Origin: Trichloromonas sp034002365
Lineage (GTDB): Bacteria > Desulfobacterota > Desulfuromonadia > Desulfuromonadales > Trichloromonadaceae
NCBI GenBank assembly: GCA_034002365.1
Contig: JAVFAR010000057.1
Span: 1-18,369 of the forward strand
Direction of reading: 5' to 3'
Length of the DNA stretch: 18,369 nucleotides
Shown here: positions 6,228 through 13,389 of the stretch, piece by piece
Position numbering within the stretch: the first letter of the stretch is position 1
How the letters are laid out: every line of letters begins with the position of its first letter
The notes under the pieces: model-generated
What the model saw: only the letters and a program-made list of their open reading frames with translations
The model's database searches: none
Told to the model about the DNA's origin: nothing
Program-made: the position numbers and the translations under genes

Positions 6228-6841
6228 GCCCTTTGCAAGTGGTCCAGATCGCCGCCGGCGAGATGGCCAACTTTGCCTGCCTGATCTACTGCCCCGCCAC
6301 CCTCGAGGGGGTGGCGGTCGACCCCTCCTTCGCCCCTGACCGCCTGCTGGAGCAGGCCGGACAGCTTGGCGTCAAGCTGAAACTGCTCATCAACACCCAC
6401 GGCCACCGGGATCATGTCGCCGGCAACGACAAGGTGCTCTTGGCCACCGGCGTGAAGCTGGCCGGACATCCGCTGGACCTGCCCCGCGCCGACCTGTTCC
6501 TCGAAGAGGGGAGCCGGATCGCCCTCGGCGACGGGACAATCGACGTGCTGCATACCCCCGGCCATTCTCCGGGCTCCCTCTGCCTGTACGCGCCGGGACT
6601 GGCCGTGACCGGCGACACCCTTTTTGTCACCCGTTGCGGGCGTGCGGACCTCCCCGGAAGCGATGTTCGGCAACTCTATCGAAGCCTGCGCCGCCTCGCG
6701 TCCCTCCCCCCGGAAACCCGGGTTTATCCCGGCCACGACTACGGGCCGCGGCCGGTCTCGACCATCGCCTTCGAACTGGAGCACAATCCCTGCCTGCGTT
6801 GTTCGGACCTCGATTCCTTCATCCGGCTTCGGCAGGGCTGA
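6218..6841 (+). CDS. Metallo-beta-lactamase fold hydrolase, glyoxalase II-like
   Basis: 207 residues. The MBL metal-binding sites are all present: NTHGHRDH (HxHxDH motif, ahead of VAGN), HTPGHSPGS, TGDTLF and YPGHDYGPR. This arrangement is that of the hydroxyacylglutathione hydrolase-like (GloB/YcbL) group, which binds two metal ions and cleaves thioesters or related substrates; the actual substrate is unknown. The C-terminus EHNPCLRC resembles the EHNPFL tail of the group. The start is not ATG: GTG at 6218 has GAAGG seven bases upstream, and a second GTG at 6224 overlaps the stop of the preceding small gene. I chose 6218 on ribosome-site spacing. The two genes are almost certainly cotranscribed. 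Confidence 0.85.
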   Translation: MAVSPLQVVQIAAGEMANFACLIYCPATLEGVAVDPSFAPDRLLEQAGQLGVKLKLLINTHGHRDHVAGNDKVLLATGVKLAGHPLDLPRADLFLEEGSRIALGDGTIDVLHTPGHSPGSLCLYAPGLAVTGDTLFVTRCGRADLPGSDVRQLYRSLRRLASLPPETRVYPGHDYGPRPVSTIAFELEHNPCLRCSDLDSFIRLRQG

Positions 6842-6843
6842 AA

Positions 6844-6886
6844 AAAACGAAGCGCGCCCCACTGGAGCGCGCTTTCACTTTCTTTA
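6844..6886. terminator. Bidirectional rho-independent terminator between convergent genes
   Basis: A 7-bp stem AGCGCGC (6851-6857) / GCGCGCT (6867-6873) with a nine-base loop. The right flank is T-rich for the plus strand; the left flank is a run of seven A (6841-6847), giving a good U tract on the minus strand. It serves the MBL hydrolase (plus) and the RDD protein (minus). Confidence 0.75.
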
Positions 6887-6911
6887 CATCTTCCCTGCCT
6901 TCATCGGGCAA

Positions 6912-8192
6912 TCATTCCCCCGCTTCTGCCTCCGACGCGACCGTCACCACCCGCGTGCCGGCAAAACGGTCGTTCCAGCCCCGCCGCCGTGCCGAGAGAA
7001 TGCCGAGAAAGCCCAAACCGCCGGCGAGCAGGGCGAAGAGTCCGCCGGTGCTGCGCAAGAAAGCCTGCGGCAGATCGAGGGGTAAGCCGTCTTCCGTCTC
7101 GACCCGCAGGCGCAAGAGCATCTTGCCGGGAGTCTGGCCGACGAGAAAGTGGAAGAGGGTGAAATAGCCGAAGCTCAGGGAAAAACACACCAGAAAATAG
7201 GGGATGGCCAAGCGCAGCAGGGATTCGAGGGAAGGCAGCAGGCGCCCGGAAGCTCCCGGCGTCAGCGCACGTTCCCCGGCGACCAGAAAGAGCAGGAGGA
7301 TGCCGCCCAAAAGGAGCAGATCGGCTCCCAGGGCCAAGGCCCGGGGAAGGCCGGCGGCGACTTTCGGCTCGTCCCCCTCGGAGGCGACGACCGCCTCGGG
7401 AATGGCCGTGATCGTAACTTCGGCGCTCGTCACGGCCGCGGGCGCCGAATCTTCCGCCGTCCCGGCGGGCGGGGGGGATGCTGGGGAAAGGGTCTGGAGA
7501 TCGACTTCGGGAACCGGGCTCTCCATGCCCGGCTCCCGCACTTCAAAAGGGTCGCGGGGGGCCTCCTGCCCCTTGGTTTTGACGGTTTCCGCTTCGGGAG
7601 GAAGGGGGGGCTCGGCCTCGAAGTCCCAATCGGAAAGACTGTCCATGTCGAGAGGATCGGAGGGATCTTCCGGTTCGACCGCCGCCGCCTGTTCCAGTAC
7701 CGGCAACTCCGCGTCCCAGGAGAGGTCGAGACCGAAACTATCATCGCCGGCGGCCTCGTCGACAGCCTCATCCCCCCCATCGACGCCGGTTGCTTCATTC
7801 ACTGTTTCGTCTTCGGCATTCCAATCGAAGGCTTCACCATCGAAGGCGCCCTTGCCGGCGGAAGGCGCGACCTCGTCCGGGAAGGGAGATGCGGCGCCGG
7901 CGGGAATCGGCGAGCTCGCGTCGGCGACGGGGGTTTCATCCATGAAGTCAAAACCGAAATCGGTCGCATTCGCGGCTGTCGCGCTTGCGGCCGCCGCTAC
8001 CGGCGCCGGCGGCTCCGTTTCGAAGGCAAAGTCCCCTCCGGCGACGGCGGGCGCGGCCGCCCCGCTCTGACGCTTGGGGAAAATCAGGCTGCGCAGATTG
8101 AACTTGGCCTTGAAGGCGGCGAGATCGTTGCCGCACTTTCGGCAGCGTTCCAGGTACTCGAAGCTGTGATAACCGCATTTCGGACACTTCAT
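6912..8192 (-). CDS. Zinc-ribbon / RDD-domain membrane protein with acidic linker
   Basis: 426 residues in three parts. Residues 1-23 form a CxxC...CxxC zinc ribbon (C3, C6, C17, C20). Residues 45-275 are a disordered, acidic Ala/Pro/Glu-rich linker containing five short acidic-aromatic modules (about 52-62, 77-88, 121-130, 152-163, 186-196). Residues 281-415 are an RDD domain: Arg/Asp-bearing first membrane helix (RALALGADLLLL), two further hydrophobic segments, GQTPGKMLLRLRV and RRRGWNDRFAGT. RDD proteins are poorly understood inner-membrane proteins, some proposed as ion transporters; no specific role can be given. The start ATG at 8192 has AAAGGAG at good spacing. It is 33 bases after rsmE and likely the last gene of that operon. 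Confidence 0.85.
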   Translation of the reverse strand: MKCPKCGYHSFEYLERCRKCGNDLAAFKAKFNLRSLIFPKRQSGAAAPAVAGGDFAFETEPPAPVAAAASATAANATDFGFDFMDETPVADASSPIPAGAASPFPDEVAPSAGKGAFDGEAFDWNAEDETVNEATGVDGGDEAVDEAAGDDSFGLDLSWDAELPVLEQAAAVEPEDPSDPLDMDSLSDWDFEAEPPLPPEAETVKTKGQEAPRDPFEVREPGMESPVPEVDLQTLSPASPPPAGTAEDSAPAAVTSAEVTITAIPEAVVASEGDEPKVAAGLPRALALGADLLLLGGILLLFLVAGERALTPGASGRLLPSLESLLRLAIPYFLVCFSLSFGYFTLFHFLVGQTPGKMLLRLRVETEDGLPLDLPQAFLRSTGGLFALLAGGLGFLGILSARRRGWNDRFAGTRVVTVASEAEAGE

Positions 8193-8225
8193 AGGGGCTC
8201 CTTTCGGCAACCAACGAACCGGCGC

Positions 8226-8966
8226 TCAGGCCGCCGGCGCGCCCAGATCTCCGTAAATGTACTGCAAGATGCTTGCCACCGCAAACCCCGCCGTTTCACT
8301 GCGCAGAATGCGCGGGCCGAGGCGCACCGGCAGAAATCCGCAACCCCGGGCCAGCTCCGCTTCGCGCGGACTGAAACCGCCCTCGGGTCCGACCAGCAAA
8401 GCCACCGCCGAGGGCGGGGTCGGCGGCAGAACCTCGGCCAGGGGGCGGCTCTCCTCTTCCCACAACATCAGACGCAGGGGTTCGGCGCAGGATTCCAGCG
8501 CCAGGGCAAGGGGCTGGATTTCATCGAGCCGGGGGATGACGGGGCGGCGGCACTGACGGGCGGCTTCGCGGACAATTTTTGTCCAGCGCTGGTGACGTTT
8601 TGCCTGACGGCTGTCAACGGGATGACTCACGCCGCGCTCGCTGAGAACGGGGGAAAAGGCGGTGATCCCCAGTTCGGTGCCCTTCTGCAGCACCAGTTCG
8701 AGCTTGTCGGCCTTGGGCAGGGATTGGATGAGATGGATGGGCAGGCCGTGCTCGGCCTCGCGCCAGCGCTCCAGCACCCGGATCTGGGCGCCGCGCGGCC
8801 CGAAAGCGAACAGCCGGGCCCGGCAGGCCGCGCCCTCGCCGTCGAGCAGCAACAGTTCCTCCCCCGGCGGCAGCCGCAGCACCCGGCCCAGGTGATGGCC
8901 GACGTCCTCGGGCAGCAGCCCCTCGTCGCCGGTGATAAGTTCAGGGGGAACAAAAAAACGCTGCAT
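8226..8966 (-). CDS. rsmE: 16S rRNA (uracil-1498-N3)-methyltransferase
   Basis: 246 residues, typical RsmE length. An N-terminal PUA-like domain is followed by a SPOUT methyltransferase domain that forms a deep trefoil knot around S-adenosylmethionine. Key motifs are QSLPKADKLE (81-90), EAARQCRRP (134-142), LVGPEGGFS (191-199) and LGPRILRSETA (216-226). It methylates U1498 in the decoding region of 16S rRNA. The open frame extends 25 codons upstream, but homology starts at MQRFFVPP, so ATG 8966 is used; its ribosome site (GGAAAG) is weak. It lies 41 bases downstream of prmA, the common prmA-rsmE pairing. Confidence 0.95.
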   Translation of the reverse strand: MQRFFVPPELITGDEGLLPEDVGHHLGRVLRLPPGEELLLLDGEGAACRARLFAFGPRGAQIRVLERWREAEHGLPIHLIQSLPKADKLELVLQKGTELGITAFSPVLSERGVSHPVDSRQAKRHQRWTKIVREAARQCRRPVIPRLDEIQPLALALESCAEPLRLMLWEEESRPLAEVLPPTPPSAVALLVGPEGGFSPREAELARGCGFLPVRLGPRILRSETAGFAVASILQYIYGDLGAPAA

Positions 8967-9007
8967 GGGTCTTTCCGGCAACGGCGGCCGACGTTCGGGT
9001 GGAAAAA

Positions 9008-9931
9008 CTAGGCGGGTTTCCGGTAACGGAGGCAGACCCACTCGGCTTCGCGGGTAACTTCCGGGCCGTGCAGGGCATAACGGGCAAAGGCCTGGGCGGC
9101 CAGGGATTCCTTTTCCCGCAGGATGCCGGAGAGAATCAGGGTGCCGCCGGGGGCCAGCCGCCGGGTCAGTTCATCGCCGAGGCGAATGTTTTCCTCGGCC
9201 AGGATATTGGCCAGTATCACGTCGAAATTGCCTTCCAGCGATTCCAGGGACTCGCCGGTGATCTCCACCCGGTCGCCGGCCCCGTTCAGTTCGACATTTT
9301 CCCGGGCCACGCGGCAGGACTCCTCCTCGATGTCGCAGCCCAGCACCCGCCGGGCGCCGAGGGCGGCGGCGGCGATGGCGAGGATGCCGCTGCCGGTGCC
9401 GACATCGAGCACCCGCGACGGCACGGGAGGGGCGTTAAAGAGACCGGCCAGGGCCTCCAGGCAAAGGCGGGTGGTGCCGTGGGTGCCGGTGCCGAAGGCC
9501 ATGCCGGGATCGAGTTCGACCACCACCTCGTCGTTGGCCGGGGACCACTCTTCCCAGGTCGGCTTGACGATCAATCGCCGGCCGATGCGCGTCGCGCTGA
9601 AGTGCTGCTTCCAGCCCTCCGCCCAGTCCTGCTCCTGGACCGGCCGGCATTGCAGGGTCAGGGGCAGCAGCCCCGGGGCCAGCGGCCCCAGCCATTCGAG
9701 CCGCTCCGTCACCTGCGTCCGCAGGGCCGCTTCATCCCCCTCGGAGGGGAAGTAAGCGCTGATGCCGTAGCGCTCCGGCGCGTCGGCGTCGGGATCGGGC
9801 GCGACGAAGGTATCCAGCGTCCGCTCCTCCACGGTAATTCCGGCGCAGCCGAGCTCGCCCAGTTCGTTGCACACCAGGTCGAGCCCGCTCGACGGCACAT
9901 CGATTCGTAATTCGTACCAGGTCGTTTTCAT
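9008..9931 (-). CDS. prmA: Ribosomal protein L11 methyltransferase
   Basis: 307 residues. The N-terminal substrate-recognition domain (about 1-95) leads to a class I SAM methyltransferase domain: the PrmA signature DPGMAFGTGTHGTT (141-154), SAM motif I LDVGTGSGILAIAAAALGA (175-193), acidic motif II CDIEEE (199-204) and the ANILA motif (241-245). PrmA trimethylates L11 of the 50S stalk base. An AGAGG site lies about six bases before the ATG. It is 99 bases downstream of the RNase Z-like gene, a gap with no clear promoter by eye, so it may be cotranscribed. Confidence 0.95.
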   Translation of the reverse strand: MKTTWYELRIDVPSSGLDLVCNELGELGCAGITVEERTLDTFVAPDPDADAPERYGISAYFPSEGDEAALRTQVTERLEWLGPLAPGLLPLTLQCRPVQEQDWAEGWKQHFSATRIGRRLIVKPTWEEWSPANDEVVVELDPGMAFGTGTHGTTRLCLEALAGLFNAPPVPSRVLDVGTGSGILAIAAAALGARRVLGCDIEEESCRVARENVELNGAGDRVEITGESLESLEGNFDVILANILAEENIRLGDELTRRLAPGGTLILSGILREKESLAAQAFARYALHGPEVTREAEWVCLRYRKPA

Positions 9932-10030
9932 GCGTCCTCTTTAGCAAAGAAGCCGGGGCAAGGCAATAAAATCCTGCCGGATAAACCGTTTGTAGATAAT
10001 CGCTAATCTTCTGGCGGCCGTCATCCCCGA

Positions 10031-11116
10031 TCAATAGCGCAACAGCGCCCGCGCCTCATGGCCATGCAGGGGACGGGGGGCGAGGTGTTCGGGGAGGGTA
10101 AGGAGCTTCGTTTCGGGAGGCGTCGCGAGTTCTTCGTAGAGTTCGGGACTGCGTCCCAGGTAGGTTTTCGACAGGTGCATGGGTAAAAAGGCCCGCGGTC
10201 GCAGCTCGGCGAGCAGGAGATTCCAGTCGGCGGTGCAGAGATGGCGCGAGGCGCGGGCCTTGTGGGTTTCCGCCCGCAGAAAGGCGCACTCGCCGACCAG
10301 CAGGTCGACCCCGGCCATAAAATGCCGGACCTTCTCCAGATTCTCCGCAGACCAGCCCCAGTCGGTGAGGTAGCCGAGGCTCGGCATTATCGGCGTCGCG
10401 CCGATTTGCCGGTAGAAGGCCTCGGCATCGATGATGGTTTCCTCCCGGACACCGCATCCCGTGGCGCGGGCGATTCGTAACGGCCCGGACTCCGGCCAAT
10501 CCTCGAAAAATCGCCGTTTCAGTTCCGCCAGCCAATCCCCCGCCACCAGGCCGAGCGCCGCCAGCTTGGCCCCATCCAGAGCGAAGATTTTCCGTTCCCA
10601 GACGCGAAAGGCGAGGACCGGGATGCCGTGGTCGAGGGTTTCCGCCGCTACTTCCAGATGGTTGTGGCGGTAGATGACCCTTCCCGCGCGGGGTGTCGCG
10701 CCCAGTTCGTGACGGCGGAAAGCTTCCGGGCCGGAGAAACGGACGGAGACAAGCTGCTCCGGATGCACTTCATGCACCAGCAGAGTGCACCAGTAGGGTT
10801 CGGCCAGATTCCAGTCGTAGCCGGCGAGGCGCGCCGCCGCCCGCTCGGCCATGCCCGGCGGGCCGAAAACTTCGACGGTTCGAGGGCCGGCGTGGACCTG
10901 GCGGAGAAAGGCGTCGAAGCCCATGAAGTGGTCCATGTGGGCGTGGCTGACGAAGATCGCCCGCACCGGTTTCATCTCCCGCTTGGCGACCTGATGGAGG
11001 GCGCCGCAGTCGAGGAGGATGCTCTGGTGGATGGGGCGGTCGCGGATCACCAGGCAGGGATCGTCGATCAGCCCGGCAAAGAAGGTCGGTTCGAGGAAGC
11101 GGAAAAGGCGGGGCAT
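10031..11116 (-). CDS. RNase Z-like metallo-beta-lactamase hydrolase
   Basis: 361 residues. MBL motif SHAHMDH at 57-63 (H58, H60, D62, H63) sits in AIFVSHAHMDHFMGFD, which closely resembles the tRNase Z motif. The C-terminal metal histidine is in LPMHLSKTY. The protein is longer than a typical bacterial RNase Z (about 300-330), and the bridging metal ligand position appears as GECAF (Glu) where canonical RNase Z has Asp in a GDT motif. It is therefore best called RNase Z-like; tRNA 3'-processing is possible but not established. The ATG at 11116 has GGAGA upstream. It is the first gene of the minus-strand run with prmA and rsmE and is divergent from the polyamine operon across a 205-base spacer (11117-11321), in which I see no clear gene. 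Confidence 0.7.
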   Translation of the reverse strand: MPRLFRFLEPTFFAGLIDDPCLVIRDRPIHQSILLDCGALHQVAKREMKPVRAIFVSHAHMDHFMGFDAFLRQVHAGPRTVEVFGPPGMAERAAARLAGYDWNLAEPYWCTLLVHEVHPEQLVSVRFSGPEAFRRHELGATPRAGRVIYRHNHLEVAAETLDHGIPVLAFRVWERKIFALDGAKLAALGLVAGDWLAELKRRFFEDWPESGPLRIARATGCGVREETIIDAEAFYRQIGATPIMPSLGYLTDWGWSAENLEKVRHFMAGVDLLVGECAFLRAETHKARASRHLCTADWNLLLAELRPRAFLPMHLSKTYLGRSPELYEELATPPETKLLTLPEHLAPRPLHGHEARALLRY

Positions 11117-11321
11117 GGCGGTTTCTCCAGGGACTTTTCCTCAAGCATAGCGCATCCGGGGGAGATCGGTCCGGTTTCTCCCCCCATCCCCTGTCGTCAG
11201 GGAAAAATCTGTTATTATTTGCCGGACAACGATGTTAATATCCGCATTTACTTTTTAATCCAGCCTGAAGGACGCGGCGCCTTGCCCGCTCGGGCTATCC
11301 CTTGACGAACGGAGAACAGCG

Positions 11322-12518
11322 ATGAACAAGGTTCTGATTATCGGCGCCGGCGGCGTCGGCCAGGTCGTTACCCATAAATGCGCCCAGCGGCGGGATATCT
11401 TCAGCGAAATCACCCTGGCCTCGCGCACCAAGGCCAAGTGCGACGCCATCGCCGCGCAGATCGCCACGCCCATCGCCACCGCCCAGGTCGACGCCGACAA
11501 CGTGCCGGAGCTGACGGCGCTGATCAAAAAGGTGCAGCCCAAGCTGGTCATCAACGTCGCCTTGCCCTACCAGGATCTGCACATCATGGATGCCTGCCTG
11601 GCGACCGGCGTCGACTACCTCGATACCGCCAACTACGAGCCGCTCGATACCGCCAAGTTCGAGTACTCCTGGCAGTGGGCCTATCAGGACAAATTCAGGC
11701 AGGCCGGGCTCATGGCCCTGCTCGGCTCGGGCTTCGATCCCGGCGTCACCAACGTCTACACCGCCCTGGCGGCGAAAAAATATCTCGACGTGATCGAGGA
11801 GCTCGACATCATCGACGCCAACGCCGGCAGCCACGGCCAGCCCTTCGCCACCAACTTCAATCCGGAGATCAACATCCGCGAAGTCACCGCTCCCTGCCGC
11901 CATTGGGAGAACGGCGAGTTTGTCGAAACGGCGCCGCTCTCCACCAAGCGGGTGTTCGATTTTCCCGACGGCATCGGGCCGATGAATGTCTACCGCCTCT
12001 ACCACGAAGAGATGGAGTCCATCGTCAAGCACCTCCCGACCATCAAGAAGGCCCAGTTCTGGATGACCTTCTCGGACAATTACCTGAAGCACCTGGAGGT
12101 GTTGCAGAATGTCGGCATGACCCGCATTGACGAGGTCGAGTTTCAGGGGCAGAAGATCGTGCCGATCCAGTTCCTGAAGGCGCTGCTCCCCGATCCCGGC
12201 AGCCTCGGGCCGCTGACCAAGGGCAAGACCTGCATCGGCGTCATCGCCCGGGGGCTGAAGGACGGTAAGCGCAAGCAGGTCTACATCTACAACATCTGTG
12301 ACCACGAGGCCTGCTGCCGCGAGGTCAAATCCCAGGCCATCAGCTACACCACCGGCGTGCCGGCGGTGGTCGGCGCCATCATGATGCTTACCGGCCAGTG
12401 GCACGCCCCGGGCGTCTGGAACATGGAACAGTTCGATCCGGAGGTGTTTTTGGAGGTGCTGGGGCCGATGGGCCTGCCGACGGTGGTGGTTGACGGCGGC
12501 GACTGGCCGGAACTGTAA
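11322..12518 (+). CDS. Carboxynorspermidine/carboxyspermidine dehydrogenase (saccharopine dehydrogenase family)
   Basis: 398 residues. The N-terminal NAD(P)H Rossmann motif VLIIGAGGVGQVV (4-16) is followed by LASRTKAK and, further on, the GSGFDPGVTNVY and DANAGSHGQPFATNF blocks characteristic of the saccharopine dehydrogenase-like CASDH group. The enzyme reductively condenses aspartate semialdehyde with putrescine or diaminopropane to carboxyspermidine or carboxynorspermidine, the step before NspC in the alternative polyamine pathway. The downstream nspC supports this over saccharopine dehydrogenase proper. GGAG lies about eight bases before the ATG. The stop is 23 bases before an inserted-looking toxin-antitoxin pair. 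Confidence 0.92.
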   Translation: MNKVLIIGAGGVGQVVTHKCAQRRDIFSEITLASRTKAKCDAIAAQIATPIATAQVDADNVPELTALIKKVQPKLVINVALPYQDLHIMDACLATGVDYLDTANYEPLDTAKFEYSWQWAYQDKFRQAGLMALLGSGFDPGVTNVYTALAAKKYLDVIEELDIIDANAGSHGQPFATNFNPEINIREVTAPCRHWENGEFVETAPLSTKRVFDFPDGIGPMNVYRLYHEEMESIVKHLPTIKKAQFWMTFSDNYLKHLEVLQNVGMTRIDEVEFQGQKIVPIQFLKALLPDPGSLGPLTKGKTCIGVIARGLKDGKRKQVYIYNICDHEACCREVKSQAISYTTGVPAVVGAIMMLTGQWHAPGVWNMEQFDPEVFLEVLGPMGLPTVVVDGGDWPEL

Positions 12519-12541
12519 ATAACTAACTATCGAGGAACTCA

Positions 12542-12958
12542 GTGAGGACGAGGGGCAGACTTTCGGGAGACATCCTTTCCCGTGTCGAAAAGCTGGGCTC
12601 CGCATTCGAGCGGGATGACCGGATCGTTTTTGCCTATCTCTTCGGGAGCTTGGCGAAAGGGGCGCCGAAACCCCTTGCCGATGTGGATATTGCCGTCTAT
12701 CTGGCTTCGGGGGCGGCGGGGGCGGAGGCCAAGGCCGAGCTGTCCGGCATGGTGTCGGATGTTCTCGGGACGGATGCCTTCGATCTGGTTGTGCTGAATA
12801 GCGCGCCGTTGAGCCTCGTCGGAAGAATCCTCGGCGCCCGACGCGTCATCGCGGATAAGCAGCCCTATCTCCGTCATGCCTTCGAGTCGCGTATGCTGCG
12901 GGAATTTTTCGATTTCAGACGCAAGGAGCAGGACATCCTCTTCAGGAGATTTGCGTAA
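12542..12958 (+). CDS. mntA: MntA-type minimal nucleotidyltransferase antitoxin (MNT domain)
   Basis: 138 residues. The nucleotidyltransferase signature GSX10DXD is exact: G35-S36, ten residues, D47-V-D49, in FGSLAKGAPKPLADVDI. In characterised HepT/MntA modules the MNT protein AMPylates the HEPN toxin on a tyrosine next to its active site and so neutralises it; ATP is the substrate. Here that role is inferred from the motif and from the adjacent HEPN gene. The start is GTG, with GAGGA six bases upstream. The stop TAA shares its last A with the toxin ATG (one-base overlap), the usual antitoxin-first order. Codons ending in A/T look more frequent than in the flanking enzymes, consistent with later acquisition, but I did not count them. 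Confidence 0.88.
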   Translation: MRTRGRLSGDILSRVEKLGSAFERDDRIVFAYLFGSLAKGAPKPLADVDIAVYLASGAAGAEAKAELSGMVSDVLGTDAFDLVVLNSAPLSLVGRILGARRVIADKQPYLRHAFESRMLREFFDFRRKEQDILFRRFA

Positions 12959-13389
12959 TGGTGGATGTGGCGCTTGTCCTGCGCAAACTGGCGTCTCTGG
13001 ACGATTACCGGAAGCAGGTTTCCGAGTTTTCCTCGGTGACGGTGGATGATTATCAACGCGACTGGAAGGTCCAGCGCATCGTCGAGCGAACCCTGCAGAT
13101 GATGATAGAAACCTGCGCCGATATCGCCGGTCATGTCATTTCCGACGGGGCACTGCGGACGCCGGAAACCTATGCCGACACCTTTCGTGTGCTGGGTGAG
13201 AACGGCGTCCTGACGGCGGAACAGACCGCCGTGATGGAGAAGATGGCCAAATTCAGGAATGTCGTTGTGCATCAGTATGAAGCCGCCGATGCGGAGATCG
13301 TCGTGCTTATCCTGCGGCGGCATCTTGACGATTTTCAGCTTTTTTCCGATGCCGTCGCACGGCATCTCGGCGTAAAGGCAAAGCGATGA
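12958..13389 (+). CDS. hepT: HepT-like HEPN-domain ribonuclease toxin (DUF86)
   Basis: 143 residues, all-helical. The HEPN catalytic motif RX4HXY is present as RNVVVHQY: R100, H105, Y107. In the family, R and H form the RNase site at a dimer interface and the Tyr is the residue AMPylated by MntA. The motif is complete, so the toxin is probably active when unmodified; the target RNA is unknown. AGGAG lies eight bases before the ATG. The TGA stop overlaps the nspC ATG by four bases (ATGA), so toxin translation leads directly into a core polyamine gene, which is unusual for a toxin-antitoxin module. Confidence 0.88.
   Translation: MVDVALVLRKLASLDDYRKQVSEFSSVTVDDYQRDWKVQRIVERTLQMMIETCADIAGHVISDGALRTPETYADTFRVLGENGVLTAEQTAVMEKMAKFRNVVVHQYEAADAEIVVLILRRHLDDFQLFSDAVARHLGVKAKR

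Noticed and set aside
7149..9011. 620-residue open frame on the plus strand
   Set aside because: It runs antisense to the RDD protein and rsmE, has low-complexity Gly/Arg/Gln composition, no ribosome site and no recognisable domain; it is an open frame produced by high GC.
9932..10030. Promoter for prmA
   Set aside because: Several AT-rich hexamers occur but none has an acceptable -35 and spacing together, so no promoter is called.
12518..12541. Insertion-sequence or attachment-site boundary at the toxin-antitoxin insertion
   Set aside because: I looked for direct or inverted repeats at 12518-12541 and around 13386 and found none of useful length; only a short AT-rich AACTAACTA-type stretch is present.
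11295..12605. 436-residue open frame on the minus strand
   Set aside because: Antisense shadow of the carboxynorspermidine dehydrogenase, which has clear motifs in the plus frame.
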